DNA of 64,000 nt from Bacteroides sp. CAG:545 (lineage in GTDB: Bacteria; Bacteroidota; Bacteroidia; Bacteroidales; UBA932), in contig HF996044.1 in assembly GCA_000432515.1 (NCBI GenBank), positions 80,529 through 144,528 of the forward strand, read 5' to 3'. A program made the translations under genes and the position numbers. The notes below the pieces were generated by a model, which had not been told where the DNA came from, did no database searches, and was given only the letters and a program-made list of their open reading frames with translations. Below, one piece after another: positions 37,187-46,534 of this stretch (the first letter of the stretch is position 1; the number at the start of each line of letters is the position of its first letter).

Positions 37187-38545
37187 ATGTCAAACAACAT
37201 CGATTTGAAAGGCGGACTGAACATTCCTATTTCAGGAACAGCAGTCCAGAAAACCAGAAAGACGATCGTACCGGACGTTATCGCTGTAAAACCTACTGAT
37301 TTCAAGGGTCTTATACCAAGACTTCTTGTAAAGGAAGGCGATAAGGTTCTGGCCGGATCCCCTGTTCTGGCAGACAAAAAGAACCCTGACATCCTCTTCT
37401 CGTCCCCGGTAAGCGGAACGGTTGCGGAAATCGTCAGAGGCGAAAAAAGAAAGTTGCTTGAGGTAAGGATCAAGGCCGACGCCCAGCAGGAATTTGTTGA
37501 CTTCGGTGTCCACAAACCGGCAGAAATGCAGGCGGAAGACATCAAGGAGCTTCTCCTGAAAAGCGGATTGTGGCCATCTCTTGTACAGAGACCTTACGGC
37601 GTTCTCGCAGATCCTGCTGTAAAGCCTAAAGCAATCTTCGTATCAGCATTCACGACAGCTCCTCTTGCGGCAGCGCCTGAATTCGTTTTCAAAGACGAAA
37701 TCGCAAACATCCAGACAGGTGTGAATGCGCTCAACAAACTGACTGACGGAGGCATTCACTTCTCTCTCTGCAGAGAAAACTACTCCGGAACTCCTCTTCA
37801 CAAGGTAGAGAATGTAATCCAGCACGTCTTCACAGGCAAACACCCTGCAGGCAACGTAGGCGTACAGATCAGCCATATCTCACCTATCATGAAGGGAGAC
37901 ACCGTATGGACAGTTTCACTTCTTCTTCTTGCAGCCATCGGAAAGCTTTTCAACACAGGAAAGTACAACATGGCCAGAAAGATTGCCGTGACAGGTCCTA
38001 AGGCTATCGAGCCGGCTTATGTAGATGCCCTTCCAGGTATCAACATGGCAGATCTGAAAGATTTCTATGACAACTCCGGCAATGACCTGAGATTTGTCAG
38101 CGGTGACGTTCTCACCGGTGAGAATGTCGGCAAGAACGGTTCTCTCGGCTTCTTCGACAATCAGGTCACCCTTCTCCACGAAGGCACTGAAAGAGAAGTT
38201 CTCGGATGGGCCAAACCTTTCAGGTTCGGCAAATTCAGTTCAAGCCATACATACTTCTCATGGCTCTGCCCTAAGAAGACATACGATATGGACACCAACA
38301 CGAATGGCGGCCCTCGCGCATTCGTAATGTCAGACGTTTACAAGAAAGTGCTTCCTATGGACATTTTCCCTGTATTCTTGGTCAAGGCCTGCCTCGCCGG
38401 CGACATTGACAAGATGGAAAAATTCGGAATCTATGAGGTGCTTCCTGAGGATCTCGCTCTCTGCGAATACGTGGATCCTTCAAAGAATGACATTCAGGCC
38501 ATCATTGAAAAAGGCATTGACCTTATGATTAAAGAAATGGCATAA
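37187..38545 (+). CDS. nqrA: Na+-NQR subunit A, 452 aa
   Basis: Peripheral cytoplasmic subunit of the sodium-translocating NADH:ubiquinone oxidoreductase. Starts SNNIDLKGGLNIPISGTA, the family's opening. Contains the biotinyl-lipoyl-like fold early (GDKVLAGSPVLADKK) and the QVTLLHEG and FLVKACLAGDIDKMEKFGIYEVL regions typical of NqrA. Length matches the family. First of six genes with spacings of 12-20 bp. Confidence 0.95.
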   Translation: MSNNIDLKGGLNIPISGTAVQKTRKTIVPDVIAVKPTDFKGLIPRLLVKEGDKVLAGSPVLADKKNPDILFSSPVSGTVAEIVRGEKRKLLEVRIKADAQQEFVDFGVHKPAEMQAEDIKELLLKSGLWPSLVQRPYGVLADPAVKPKAIFVSAFTTAPLAAAPEFVFKDEIANIQTGVNALNKLTDGGIHFSLCRENYSGTPLHKVENVIQHVFTGKHPAGNVGVQISHISPIMKGDTVWTVSLLLLAAIGKLFNTGKYNMARKIAVTGPKAIEPAYVDALPGINMADLKDFYDNSGNDLRFVSGDVLTGENVGKNGSLGFFDNQVTLLHEGTEREVLGWAKPFRFGKFSSSHTYFSWLCPKKTYDMDTNTNGGPRAFVMSDVYKKVLPMDIFPVFLVKACLAGDIDKMEKFGIYEVLPEDLALCEYVDPSKNDIQAIIEKGIDLMIKEMA

Positions 38546-38558
38546 TCAGACGGAAGTT

Positions 38559-39722
38559 ATGGAAGAATCAAAAAATACAACTCAGAAGCCGGGCCTTTTC
38601 GAAAGGGGCGGCAAATTTGGATTCCTTCACTCCAGCATTGACGCGTTCGATACTTTTCTCCGTGTTCCGGGAACGGTAACAAGCAAAGGTTCGCACGTCA
38701 GAGATGCCGTTGACCTGAAGAGAATCATGATCATCGTAGTAGTCGCATTGATTCCGGCAGCTCTTTTCGGCATGTGGAACGTCGGCTACCAGCACGGACT
38801 TGCGACAGGACAGAGCTTCGGACTGTTCCAGAATTTCTGGTACGGATTCCTCAAAGTGCTCCCTCTTTATCTTGTAGCGTACATCGTAGGACTCGGTATC
38901 GAGTTCGCATCTGCGCAGATCAGAAATGAGGAAGTCAATGAGGGATACCTCGTTTCAGGTATGCTCATTCCTCTCATTGTCCCTGTGGACGTGCCGCTTT
39001 GGACACTTGCCATCGCAGTTGCGTTCGCCGTATTGTTCGGCAAGGAAGTGTTCGGCGGAACCGGCATGAACTTCTTGAATCCGGCATTGCTCTGCCGTGC
39101 ATTCCTGTTCTTCGCTTATCCGAGCAAGATGTCAGGCTCAAGCGTATGGGTATCATTGAAAGGCGGCGAAAGCCTCATTGACGGTGCTACCGGCGCTACC
39201 CCGCTAGCATTCGCGACAGACGGACTCGAGGCAATGAACAATGCAGGTGTACAGTACGGAATGTCAGCTTGGGATATGTTCGCAGGTCTTGTTCCGGGTT
39301 CTGTAGGTGAGACTTCAGTAATCGCCATCCTCATCGGTGCAGTCATTCTGCTCTGGACAGGTGTAGCAAGCTGGAAGATTATGGTTTCATCAGTTGCCGG
39401 CGCTCTCTTCGTGGGCTGGCTCGGAAACTTCTTCGGAGTTACTGACGTTCCTGCTTACTATCAGCTTCTTATGGGCGGATTCGCATTCGGTACAGTATTC
39501 ATGGCAACAGACCCTGTAACGTCTGCACAGACTGAGTGCGGCAAGTGGATCTACGGATTCCTTATCGGCGCTCTCTGCGTTATCGTCAGACTGTTCAACC
39601 CTGGATATGCAGAAGGCATGATGCTCGCAATCCTGCTGATGAACACATTTGCACCGCTCATTGACCACTACGTCACCGACGCTGCGATCTCAAGAAGAGC
39701 CAAGAAAGTTAAAATCGCATAA
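38559..39722 (+). CDS. nqrB: Na+-NQR subunit B, 387 aa
   Basis: Integral membrane subunit with about ten hydrophobic segments, related to RnfD. The covalent-FMN attachment site is the Thr of the TGATPLA segment (after SLIDGA). FGGTGMNFLNPALLCRAFLF and GKWIYGFLIGALCVIVRL are family landmarks. It binds FMN and riboflavin and lines the Na+ path. Confidence 0.95.
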   Translation: MEESKNTTQKPGLFERGGKFGFLHSSIDAFDTFLRVPGTVTSKGSHVRDAVDLKRIMIIVVVALIPAALFGMWNVGYQHGLATGQSFGLFQNFWYGFLKVLPLYLVAYIVGLGIEFASAQIRNEEVNEGYLVSGMLIPLIVPVDVPLWTLAIAVAFAVLFGKEVFGGTGMNFLNPALLCRAFLFFAYPSKMSGSSVWVSLKGGESLIDGATGATPLAFATDGLEAMNNAGVQYGMSAWDMFAGLVPGSVGETSVIAILIGAVILLWTGVASWKIMVSSVAGALFVGWLGNFFGVTDVPAYYQLLMGGFAFGTVFMATDPVTSAQTECGKWIYGFLIGALCVIVRLFNPGYAEGMMLAILLMNTFAPLIDHYVTDAAISRRAKKVKIA

Positions 39723-39734
39723 TATATATAAGGT

Positions 39735-40571
39735 ATGAATACTAACGGAAATATATATACAGTCATCTATACGACAGTAGTCGTTGTGGTGGTAGCTGCG
39801 GTTCTTGCGTTCGTCTCTGAGACTCTCAAGCCGAAGCAGGATGCCAACGTGAAAGCTGACGCCATCAGCCAGATGCTGACTGCCAGCAAGTTATACGAGA
39901 AGAGCGAGCTCGACGCGATGAGCAATGACCAGAAGATCGACGCCTACAAGGCTGTCGCAAAATCTTCTGTTCTTGTCAATGCAGAGGGGCAGGAGTGCGG
40001 AACACTTGATCTTGCAAAGCAGGAAATCTACACCACCAGCCAGCTCAAGGCTCAGGACAAACGTGTCAAGGACCTTCTCAAGAACGGCAAAGCTGACTTG
40101 AAACTGCCTGTTTTCGTTTTCGAGAAAGACGGACAGAAAGTCACCGTAATCCCTTGCTATGGCGCAGGTCTTTGGGGACCGATCTGGGGTTACATTGCCC
40201 TCAACGAGGATTATCAGACGATTCGCGGAGCATATTTCGACCACGCGAGCGAGACTCCTGGTCTTGGTGCCAAGATCAAGGACGATCCTTCATTCAGAGC
40301 AGAATTCGAAGGCAAGAAAGTGGACTTCGAGGCTGAAGAAGCATTTTGCGTAGTCAAAGGCGGGGCTCCTGCCGGCAAAGAGAATGCGGTAGATGCCATC
40401 ACAGGCGCTTCCATCACCAGCCACGCACTTGGAGTTTCCATCGACAACTGGCTTCAGGCTTACAAGCCGTTCCTCAAAGCTGCCGCAGCCAATGCAGTGC
40501 AGCCATCAGAGGTGGAGAATGCAGTTGACTCACTCTGTGTTTCAGCAGATTCACTTGCAATCGCCAAATAA
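39735..40571 (+). CDS. nqrC: Na+-NQR subunit C, 278 aa
   Basis: A single N-terminal transmembrane helix (about 9-29) and a periplasmic FMN-binding domain. The flavinylation site is DAITGASITS: FMN is expected on the final Thr of the D-x-x-[ST]-G-A-x-x-T motif. GLWGPIWGYIAL and HASETPGLGAKI are family motifs. The C-terminus runs about 20-30 residues beyond the usual end (AANAVQPSEVENAVDSLCVS and following), a low-complexity tail of unknown role. Confidence 0.94.
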   Translation: MNTNGNIYTVIYTTVVVVVVAAVLAFVSETLKPKQDANVKADAISQMLTASKLYEKSELDAMSNDQKIDAYKAVAKSSVLVNAEGQECGTLDLAKQEIYTTSQLKAQDKRVKDLLKNGKADLKLPVFVFEKDGQKVTVIPCYGAGLWGPIWGYIALNEDYQTIRGAYFDHASETPGLGAKIKDDPSFRAEFEGKKVDFEAEEAFCVVKGGAPAGKENAVDAITGASITSHALGVSIDNWLQAYKPFLKAAAANAVQPSEVENAVDSLCVSADSLAIAK

Positions 40572-40586
40572 TGAGGAGGAAATAAA

Positions 40587-41207
40587 ATGAACGCAAAACT
40601 TAAAGAAACAATATTGAATCCGATTTTCAAGGGCAATCCTATCACTGTCCTCGTACTCGGTATCTGTTCCTCATTGGCTGTGACCGTACAGATGAAGGGA
40701 GCCTTCGTAATGGGTCTTTCCGTCATCGTAGTTACAGCACTTTCGAACTTTATCGTATCTCTGATGAGGAATTCCATTCCTAACAGAGTCCGTATCATCG
40801 TACAGCTCGTGGTTGTATCGCTGATGGTAATTCTCGTGGACCAGTTCCTCAAGGCTTATGCATACAGCATTGAGACTCAACTCTCTGTATATGTGGGACT
40901 TATCATCACCAACTGTATCGTCATGGGCCGTATCGAGGCTTTCGGTCTCGGCAACAAGCCGATTCCGTCACTTCTCGATGGTCTTGCAAACGGAGCCGGA
41001 TACGCTATGATTCTTCTTATCGTGGCATTCTTCCGTGAACTGCTCGGTTCAGGAACCCTCTTCGGATTCAGGGTAATCCCGCAGTGCTTCTACGATGCAG
41101 GTTATATGAACAACGGACTTGTGATTCTTCCTCCTGTAGCACTCATCCTGCTCGGATGTATCGTATGGGTACAGAGAAGCATCCAGAAAGATCTTCAGGA
41201 GAAATAA
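40587..41207 (+). CDS. nqrD: Na+-NQR subunit D, 206 aa
   Basis: Six-helix membrane protein with the NqrD motifs GICSSLAVTVQ, GLIITNCIVMGRIEAFG and RELLGSGTLFG. The inverted-topology pair NqrD/NqrE holds the intramembrane 2Fe-2S cluster through Cys residues; Cys at GICSS and TNCIV are the expected ligands. Confidence 0.95.
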   Translation: MNAKLKETILNPIFKGNPITVLVLGICSSLAVTVQMKGAFVMGLSVIVVTALSNFIVSLMRNSIPNRVRIIVQLVVVSLMVILVDQFLKAYAYSIETQLSVYVGLIITNCIVMGRIEAFGLGNKPIPSLLDGLANGAGYAMILLIVAFFRELLGSGTLFGFRVIPQCFYDAGYMNNGLVILPPVALILLGCIVWVQRSIQKDLQEK

Positions 41208-41226
41208 CAACTAACACGCAAGTAAT

Positions 41227-41841
41227 ATGGAATATATAAGCTTATTCGTAAAGTCAATTTTCGTTGACAATATGATTTTTGCATACTTCCTCGGTATGTG
41301 CTCATACCTGGCAGTATCTAAAAATGTGAAGACAGCTTCCGGACTTGGTGCGGCTGTTATCTTTGTGCTCCTGGTCACATTGCCTATCAACTACCTCCTG
41401 AACACTTACGTGCTCAGCCCTGGTGCATTGAGCTGGCTCAGTCCAAGCCTCGCAGGCGTTGACCTCAGCTTCTTGAGTTTCATCACATTCATCGCGGTCA
41501 TCGCCGCTATCGTACAGCTCGTAGAGATGGTTGTCGAGAAATTCGCACCTACACTCTACTCAGAGCTCGGTATCTTCCTGCCTCTTATCGCAGTGAACTG
41601 CGCCATCCTCGGAGGTGCGCTCTTCATGCAGCAGAAAGATTTCGTCAATGTCGGTGAAGCAACCGTTTATGCTCTCGGCTCAGGTATCGGCTGGTTCCTC
41701 GCTATCGTGACACTCGCCGCCATCAGAGAGAAGATGTCATACTCGAATGTGCCTGCACCTCTCAAGGGTATCGGTATCACATTCATCACCGTAGGTCTTA
41801 TGGCCATGGCATTCATGACATTTATGGGTATTTCACTTTAA
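41227..41841 (+). CDS. nqrE: Na+-NQR subunit E, 204 aa
   Basis: Paralogue of NqrD with opposite topology. Motifs: FLGMCSYLAVSKNVKTASGLG (cluster-ligand Cys at GMCSY) and LIAVNCAILGGALFMQQ (second Cys). Normal length. It starts 19 bp after nqrD. Confidence 0.95.
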   Translation: MEYISLFVKSIFVDNMIFAYFLGMCSYLAVSKNVKTASGLGAAVIFVLLVTLPINYLLNTYVLSPGALSWLSPSLAGVDLSFLSFITFIAVIAAIVQLVEMVVEKFAPTLYSELGIFLPLIAVNCAILGGALFMQQKDFVNVGEATVYALGSGIGWFLAIVTLAAIREKMSYSNVPAPLKGIGITFITVGLMAMAFMTFMGISL

Positions 41842-41856
41842 TAGGAGACTTGAAAG

Positions 41857-43137
41857 ATGAATGAAATTACTCTTACAATTATAGCCTCAGTAGCAACTAT
41901 CACAGTGGTTACGCTGATTCTGGTAGTCCTGCTGCTGTGGGTCAAGACAAAACTGACCCCAAGCGGTACAGTCAAGATTGACATCAACGGAGGAAACAAA
42001 GTGCTCGACGTCGCTCCAGGCAACTCGCTCATGGGCGCTCTTGCAGAAGAGAAGATTTTCCTCCCGTCAGCCTGCGGTGGCAAGGCCAACTGCGGACAGT
42101 GTAAAGTCAGAGTCCTCGAAGGCGGCGGAAACATCCTCCCTACCGAAACAGGATTCTTCAACAGAAAACAGATCAAGGACAACTGGAGACTCGGTTGCCA
42201 GGTCAAGGTCAAGGAAGACCTCAAGATCGAGGTTCCGGAGTCAGTGCTCAGCGTCAAGAAAGTGGAGTGCGAAGTCATTTCCAACCACAACGTGGCTACC
42301 TTCATCAAGGAATTCACTGTCAAGCTGCCTGAGGGTGTTCACCTCGATTTCAAATCAGGAGAGTATATCCAGATTGATATTCCTCAGGGAACATTCAATT
42401 TCAGCGACATTGACGTAGATCCAGAGTACAAGGCAGACTGGGAGCGCTACAAGTTCTTCGACCTCAAGTGCGTGAACCCTGAGCCGACCATGAGAGCATA
42501 CTCTATGGCCTCTTATCCTGCTGAGGGCGACATCATCAAACTGAATGTCCGTATCGCAACTCCTCCATTTGACAGGACAGCGCCTAAGGGAAGCAACAAA
42601 CTCCTCCCTGTAAACCCAGGTATCGGTTCTTCATATATCTACACACGTCACCCTGGTGACAAGGTTATGATCTCCGGTCCGTTCGGAGAGTTCCTTCTTC
42701 CTAAGGATGATCCTGATTCACAGGAATATATATTCGTCGGCGGTGGCGCAGGTATGGCTCCTCTCAGAAGCCACATCATGCACCTGTTCAAGACTCTCAA
42801 GACCAAGAAGCAGGTCAACTTCTTCTACGGTGCGCGTAGCCTGAAAGAGGCATTCTACCTCGAGGACTATGCTGAAATCGAGAAAGAGTTCCCTAACTTC
42901 CACTTCCATCTGGCTCTCGACCGTCCGGATCCGGCAGCTGATGAAGCAGGAGTAAAATATGTTGCAGGTTTCGTACACAATGTAATGTACGAGACATACC
43001 TCAAGGAGCATGACACACCGGAAGACATCAAATACTTCATGTGCGGACCTCCTATGATGGTCAAATCTGTCAACACATTGCTCGACAGTCTCGGAGTTCC
43101 TCCTGAGAATGTTCTTTATGACAATTTCGGCGGTTAA
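41857..43137 (+). CDS. nqrF: Na+-NQR subunit F (NADH dehydrogenase component), 426 aa
   Basis: Electron entry subunit. An N-terminal membrane helix (about 8-30), then a 2Fe-2S ferredoxin domain with Cys73, Cys79, Cys82 and Cys114 (SACGGKANCGQCK ... RLGC), the FAD-binding segment RAYSMASYP, and the NADH-binding region GGGAGMAPLRSHIMHL and CGPPMMVKSV. All six subunits are present, so a functional Na+ pump is expected. Confidence 0.95.
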   Translation: MNEITLTIIASVATITVVTLILVVLLLWVKTKLTPSGTVKIDINGGNKVLDVAPGNSLMGALAEEKIFLPSACGGKANCGQCKVRVLEGGGNILPTETGFFNRKQIKDNWRLGCQVKVKEDLKIEVPESVLSVKKVECEVISNHNVATFIKEFTVKLPEGVHLDFKSGEYIQIDIPQGTFNFSDIDVDPEYKADWERYKFFDLKCVNPEPTMRAYSMASYPAEGDIIKLNVRIATPPFDRTAPKGSNKLLPVNPGIGSSYIYTRHPGDKVMISGPFGEFLLPKDDPDSQEYIFVGGGAGMAPLRSHIMHLFKTLKTKKQVNFFYGARSLKEAFYLEDYAEIEKEFPNFHFHLALDRPDPAADEAGVKYVAGFVHNVMYETYLKEHDTPEDIKYFMCGPPMMVKSVNTLLDSLGVPPENVLYDNFGG

Positions 43138-43159
43138 CAGCCTGAAAATATTTTTTTGA

Positions 43160-43190
43160 AAGCGACTGGCGTCTGTCCAGCCGCTTTTTT
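43160..43190 (+). terminator. Terminator of the nqr operon
   Basis: Stem agcgactgg / ccagccgct with a 7-nt loop, followed by six T residues, 22 bp after the nqrF stop. Confidence 0.85.
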
Positions 43191-43312
43191 GTGTTTTTAT
43201 GTCACATATTTGCAATCGAAAAAAGGCATTTAAAACAAATTTTAAAGTTTAAGAATCGTAAAAATCTGCATTTGAGACGCATAAAATGGTGATTTTTTAA
43301 AAAACATCCTAA

Positions 43313-43320
43313 TATATTTG
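43313..43320 (+). promoter_or_regulatory. -7 box of the fimbrial operon
   Basis: TATATTTG (perfect TAnnTTTG), 28 bp upstream of the first fimbrial gene. No good -33 element at the usual spacing, so an activator or switch may be needed; no invertible-promoter repeats are seen. Confidence 0.5.
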
Positions 43321-43348
43321 CAGCCGGAAACGATAACAACTGCAACTC

Positions 43349-44437
43349 ATGAAAATGAAAAATCACATAAAAAAAGACCGGCTGCATATTCATAATATTG
43401 TCGCCTTTAACTTGACCATCTACTATATTTCGGCCGTTCTGGCCGTAACCTTGCTTTTGTTGCCGGTCTTTTATTCTTGCACATCGACTGCACCTGAAAC
43501 TGCCGGGACTGAGAGGAATGACAGAGAGGAAAAAACCGAACTGACATTCAAGACAGACAAGGCAGTCAAAGGGTACATTGACATACTGTACTTCAACGAT
43601 GACAGACTCCGAAAGCTTGATTCCTATATGCGGGCGGAACTTGGCGGAAGCGGGAGGACAGAATCCGCTTCGAGAGCAGGGAAAAAGATACTGGTAACGA
43701 TTGCCAATTCCCCGCTGAACGCGGAGGAATATCGTAAAGTGCTCGCCTATGACGACCTGCAGAATCTGTATGCCGAGCTGAAGTCGGAGAACCCTGACGC
43801 TCCTGTGATGTATGCTGAAAACAGGGTCAATGCCGGATATGAAAGGGAATGTGAGATAGCACTCACTCCCCTGCTCGCCCGTATTACGCTGAACAGCATC
43901 AGCTGTGATTTTCACGGAAGGCCGTATGAGGGAAAGTCTCTCGAAGACGTATGTGTCTATCTTACTGATGTCTGCGGGCGGTTTCCGGTGAGCGGGAAAG
44001 CCCCGACCATACCCGAGAGCATATTGAACGCAGGAAAACTGGAACCGTCTGACACGGCCGGATTCGCTTTCGAAAATCTGATATGCAGCAGAAGATTGGG
44101 AAACATCGGCGAGACAGTACGGTTCCCGGAAACGAAACTGTTCTGCTACCAGAATGAAATCAGTCAGGAGGGACTCGGTGCAGGTTTCACCAAGCTTGTG
44201 ATAGAAGGGACATTGGACGGAGAACGGACTTGGTACCCGATAGAAATCAACAGGGGGCAATGGTGCAACACGCCTGACAGTACCGGCGTCCAGGCAGGGA
44301 AAGACTACATATTCGACATAACATTGACACGACGGGGTGTGAGTTCACCTGATATTGCGATAAACCTCTCGACAGTGAATTGCAAGTTCAGCGTCAAGCC
44401 TTGGACAATAAAGGATGAAAAGACCATAACATATTGA
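43349..44437 (+). CDS. Mfa/FimB-like fimbrial lipoprotein, 362 aa
   Basis: First gene of the fimbrial operon. An unusually long N-region (about 30 residues, with KMKNHIKKDRLHIHN) precedes the hydrophobic signal core, and the lipobox is FYSC (Cys44). The mature part is a beta-rich domain with KGYIDILYFND and ARITLNSISCDFHGRPYEG segments that resemble the N-terminal domain of Mfa1/Mfa2 and FimA-type proteins, ending with a DxTLxRxGxxxPD pattern typical of fimbrillins. Position suggests it is the stalk or anchor subunit; which of these is inference. It ends 5 bp before the next gene. Confidence 0.75.
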   Translation: MKMKNHIKKDRLHIHNIVAFNLTIYYISAVLAVTLLLLPVFYSCTSTAPETAGTERNDREEKTELTFKTDKAVKGYIDILYFNDDRLRKLDSYMRAELGGSGRTESASRAGKKILVTIANSPLNAEEYRKVLAYDDLQNLYAELKSENPDAPVMYAENRVNAGYERECEIALTPLLARITLNSISCDFHGRPYEGKSLEDVCVYLTDVCGRFPVSGKAPTIPESILNAGKLEPSDTAGFAFENLICSRRLGNIGETVRFPETKLFCYQNEISQEGLGAGFTKLVIEGTLDGERTWYPIEINRGQWCNTPDSTGVQAGKDYIFDITLTRRGVSSPDIAINLSTVNCKFSVKPWTIKDEKTITY

Positions 44438-44442
44438 CAGTC

Positions 44443-46530
44443 ATGCGATACACGAAGATATTATCTGTTCTGATATTGGCACTGCTCTGCGGATGCCGTA
44501 AAGAAACATCCCCGGCATCGGCAGTGGTGTCGGTGAACATAGCCGTTACGCCTGCGACAAGGACGGACGACCCGGATGAAGTCAAGATTTCCGACCTCAA
44601 CATCTTCATTTTCGATGCGGGAGGCCATCTTGAAGAATCAGCCTATATCGATTCGCATATGAACGGAGGTGAGGCCAGATACAGTTTTTCATGGATCAGG
44701 CAAACCGACTGCCGGGTATTTGCCTGCGCTAATCTGGGGTTCAGGATTACCGGCATCCGCTCGGTCGAAGACTTGAAGCAATACCGTTACCACCTGTCCT
44801 ACCCGGACGAATACAGCAGAGGACTGCCGATGACGGGAGAAAGCGGCATTGTGCACATTGACGACAAGGTCAATGACATCGATATAAATCTCGTGAGCAT
44901 GATGGCGAAGGTATCCCTCTGCATTGACCGGACCAGACTTGGAAAGAACGTGAAGTTCAATGTCAAAAGTGTACAGGTGGGCGGCTGCCCCAAATCTGCC
45001 TGTCTGTTCTCGCAAAGCAAGGTCAGCGGGGGCAATGATGTGTTCGCATCAGGATATTGCAAAAGCTATGGTGAGGCTGATGACTTGAACATTGACAGGA
45101 GCGGTGGTGTAAGCCGTGAGGTAAGCGTGTATATGCTTGAAAACATGCAGGGCAGATTGCTTCCGGAGGCCAAGACGGAGAAGGACAAGGTTCTGGATAT
45201 GGCAGATGCTGTGGCAGGACTATGCTCATATATCGAGATTCAGGCAGAGTATCGTTCAGACTCATTGTACACCGGTCCAGGAGAATATCTTAAATACAGG
45301 TTTTATCTGGGAGACTCCCCGTCTGATTTCGATGTCCAGCGGAACTGTCATTACCATATACGGGTAAGCCCTTCAGGGAGCGGTCTAGAGGAGGACAGCT
45401 GGAGAATCGACAAGAGCAGTCTTTTACCATACGGAAAAGCGTCCATACGTCTCCATCCCGGCAATTATGTAGAAGGAAAAGTCGGCTCTGACCTGCATAT
45501 ATGGGCAGAGATAGAGCCAAAAGGGTCAAGGCTGTCGTTTGGAGAAGAAGAGCTGGAATATGACAAAAGCCGTGGCATATATGACTACACTATGGACAAA
45601 GACGGACACGGAGTAACCCTGCACTTGAAAAAGCCTGGAAGCGGCATCCTGTATATTGAAGGCGGGGCACCTGCGAGCGCTGCCGAAATGGTAGTTGTCA
45701 CTGTCCTGGACAGCCACCAGACTGAGAACAATCAGGTACGGTTCAGTGCCTCCGTCGTCAAATCCCCGTCACCGTCCGGGAATGCAGCAAGCCCAGCCGA
45801 CTTCAGCCTTTCCGCCTGCCTCGGGACAGAAGGCGCAGCACGTACCGACTATATGTGGAACATGAAAGTAGTGAAACGCGATGGAGGATGGAGCAGTTCT
45901 ACGCCTCTCTACTGGATGAATGACACAGACATACGGTTCTATGCGTTTTCGCCATACCCTTCATCAGACAATGGGATCAGTCCGCTTCCGGCCGGCGGGG
46001 CGCCTTCGCTGCAATTCTCAGCCAAAGCCAAAGCAGAGGAACAGATTGACCTTTTTGCGGCAAGTGACGTGCGGAGAGAAGGAACAGTACAACTCGCTTT
46101 CAACCACACACTTACCGCCATACGATTCCGGAAGGGAGAAACATTCAGCGAAGAGGCTGCGATTACTGGAATATCCCTGTCCGGCATCCGAGGAGACGGT
46201 ATATACAATATTGAAAATGGAGAATGGACCGGGCTTTCTTCTGAAAGGACATTTACGATGTCTGATCCCTCACTTGCTTTCCTGCTGCCGCCTCAGGAGT
46301 TCGGACGCGGTTCCAAAGCCTGTCTGAACATAACCGTCACGGAAAACGGAGACTCTGAGACAGGGAGTATTCCGCTTGAAGGCCACAAGTGGGAAAAAGG
46401 CAGACTGACCACATACTCCATATCCTATAGCGGAGGGCATTTTTCAGTAAACTCCACTGAGAATCTGTTCACTTCTGGGGATATCACCATCAATGAAACA
46501 AATGAAGACAATACCATCAATGAATTCTGA
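44443..46530 (+). CDS. Two-domain fimbrillin-family lipoprotein, 695 aa
   Basis: Start at ATG 44443 (MRYTKILSVLILALLCGC; lipobox LCGC) rather than an in-frame TTG 9 bp upstream. The N-terminal half (about 25-300) resembles FimB/Mfa2-like anchors (VNIAVTPATRTDDPD, then LNIFIFDAGGHL). The C-terminal half (about 430-690) is a fimbrillin (Mfa-like) domain with ARTDYMWN, TPLYWMNDTDIRFYAFSPYP, VQLAFNHTLTAIRF and GHKWEKGRLTTYSIS. Such a fusion could couple anchoring and polymerising modules. It starts 5 bp after the previous gene and ends 4 bp before the next. Confidence 0.78.
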   Translation: MRYTKILSVLILALLCGCRKETSPASAVVSVNIAVTPATRTDDPDEVKISDLNIFIFDAGGHLEESAYIDSHMNGGEARYSFSWIRQTDCRVFACANLGFRITGIRSVEDLKQYRYHLSYPDEYSRGLPMTGESGIVHIDDKVNDIDINLVSMMAKVSLCIDRTRLGKNVKFNVKSVQVGGCPKSACLFSQSKVSGGNDVFASGYCKSYGEADDLNIDRSGGVSREVSVYMLENMQGRLLPEAKTEKDKVLDMADAVAGLCSYIEIQAEYRSDSLYTGPGEYLKYRFYLGDSPSDFDVQRNCHYHIRVSPSGSGLEEDSWRIDKSSLLPYGKASIRLHPGNYVEGKVGSDLHIWAEIEPKGSRLSFGEEELEYDKSRGIYDYTMDKDGHGVTLHLKKPGSGILYIEGGAPASAAEMVVVTVLDSHQTENNQVRFSASVVKSPSPSGNAASPADFSLSACLGTEGAARTDYMWNMKVVKRDGGWSSSTPLYWMNDTDIRFYAFSPYPSSDNGISPLPAGGAPSLQFSAKAKAEEQIDLFAASDVRREGTVQLAFNHTLTAIRFRKGETFSEEAAITGISLSGIRGDGIYNIENGEWTGLSSERTFTMSDPSLAFLLPPQEFGRGSKACLNITVTENGDSETGSIPLEGHKWEKGRLTTYSISYSGGHFSVNSTENLFTSGDITINETNEDNTINEF

Positions 46531-46534
46531 TACT

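Noticed and set aside
43202..44260. 352-codon open frame antisense to the first fimbrial gene
   Set aside because: Shadow frame; no recognisable domain, and the sense protein has signal peptide and fimbrillin features.
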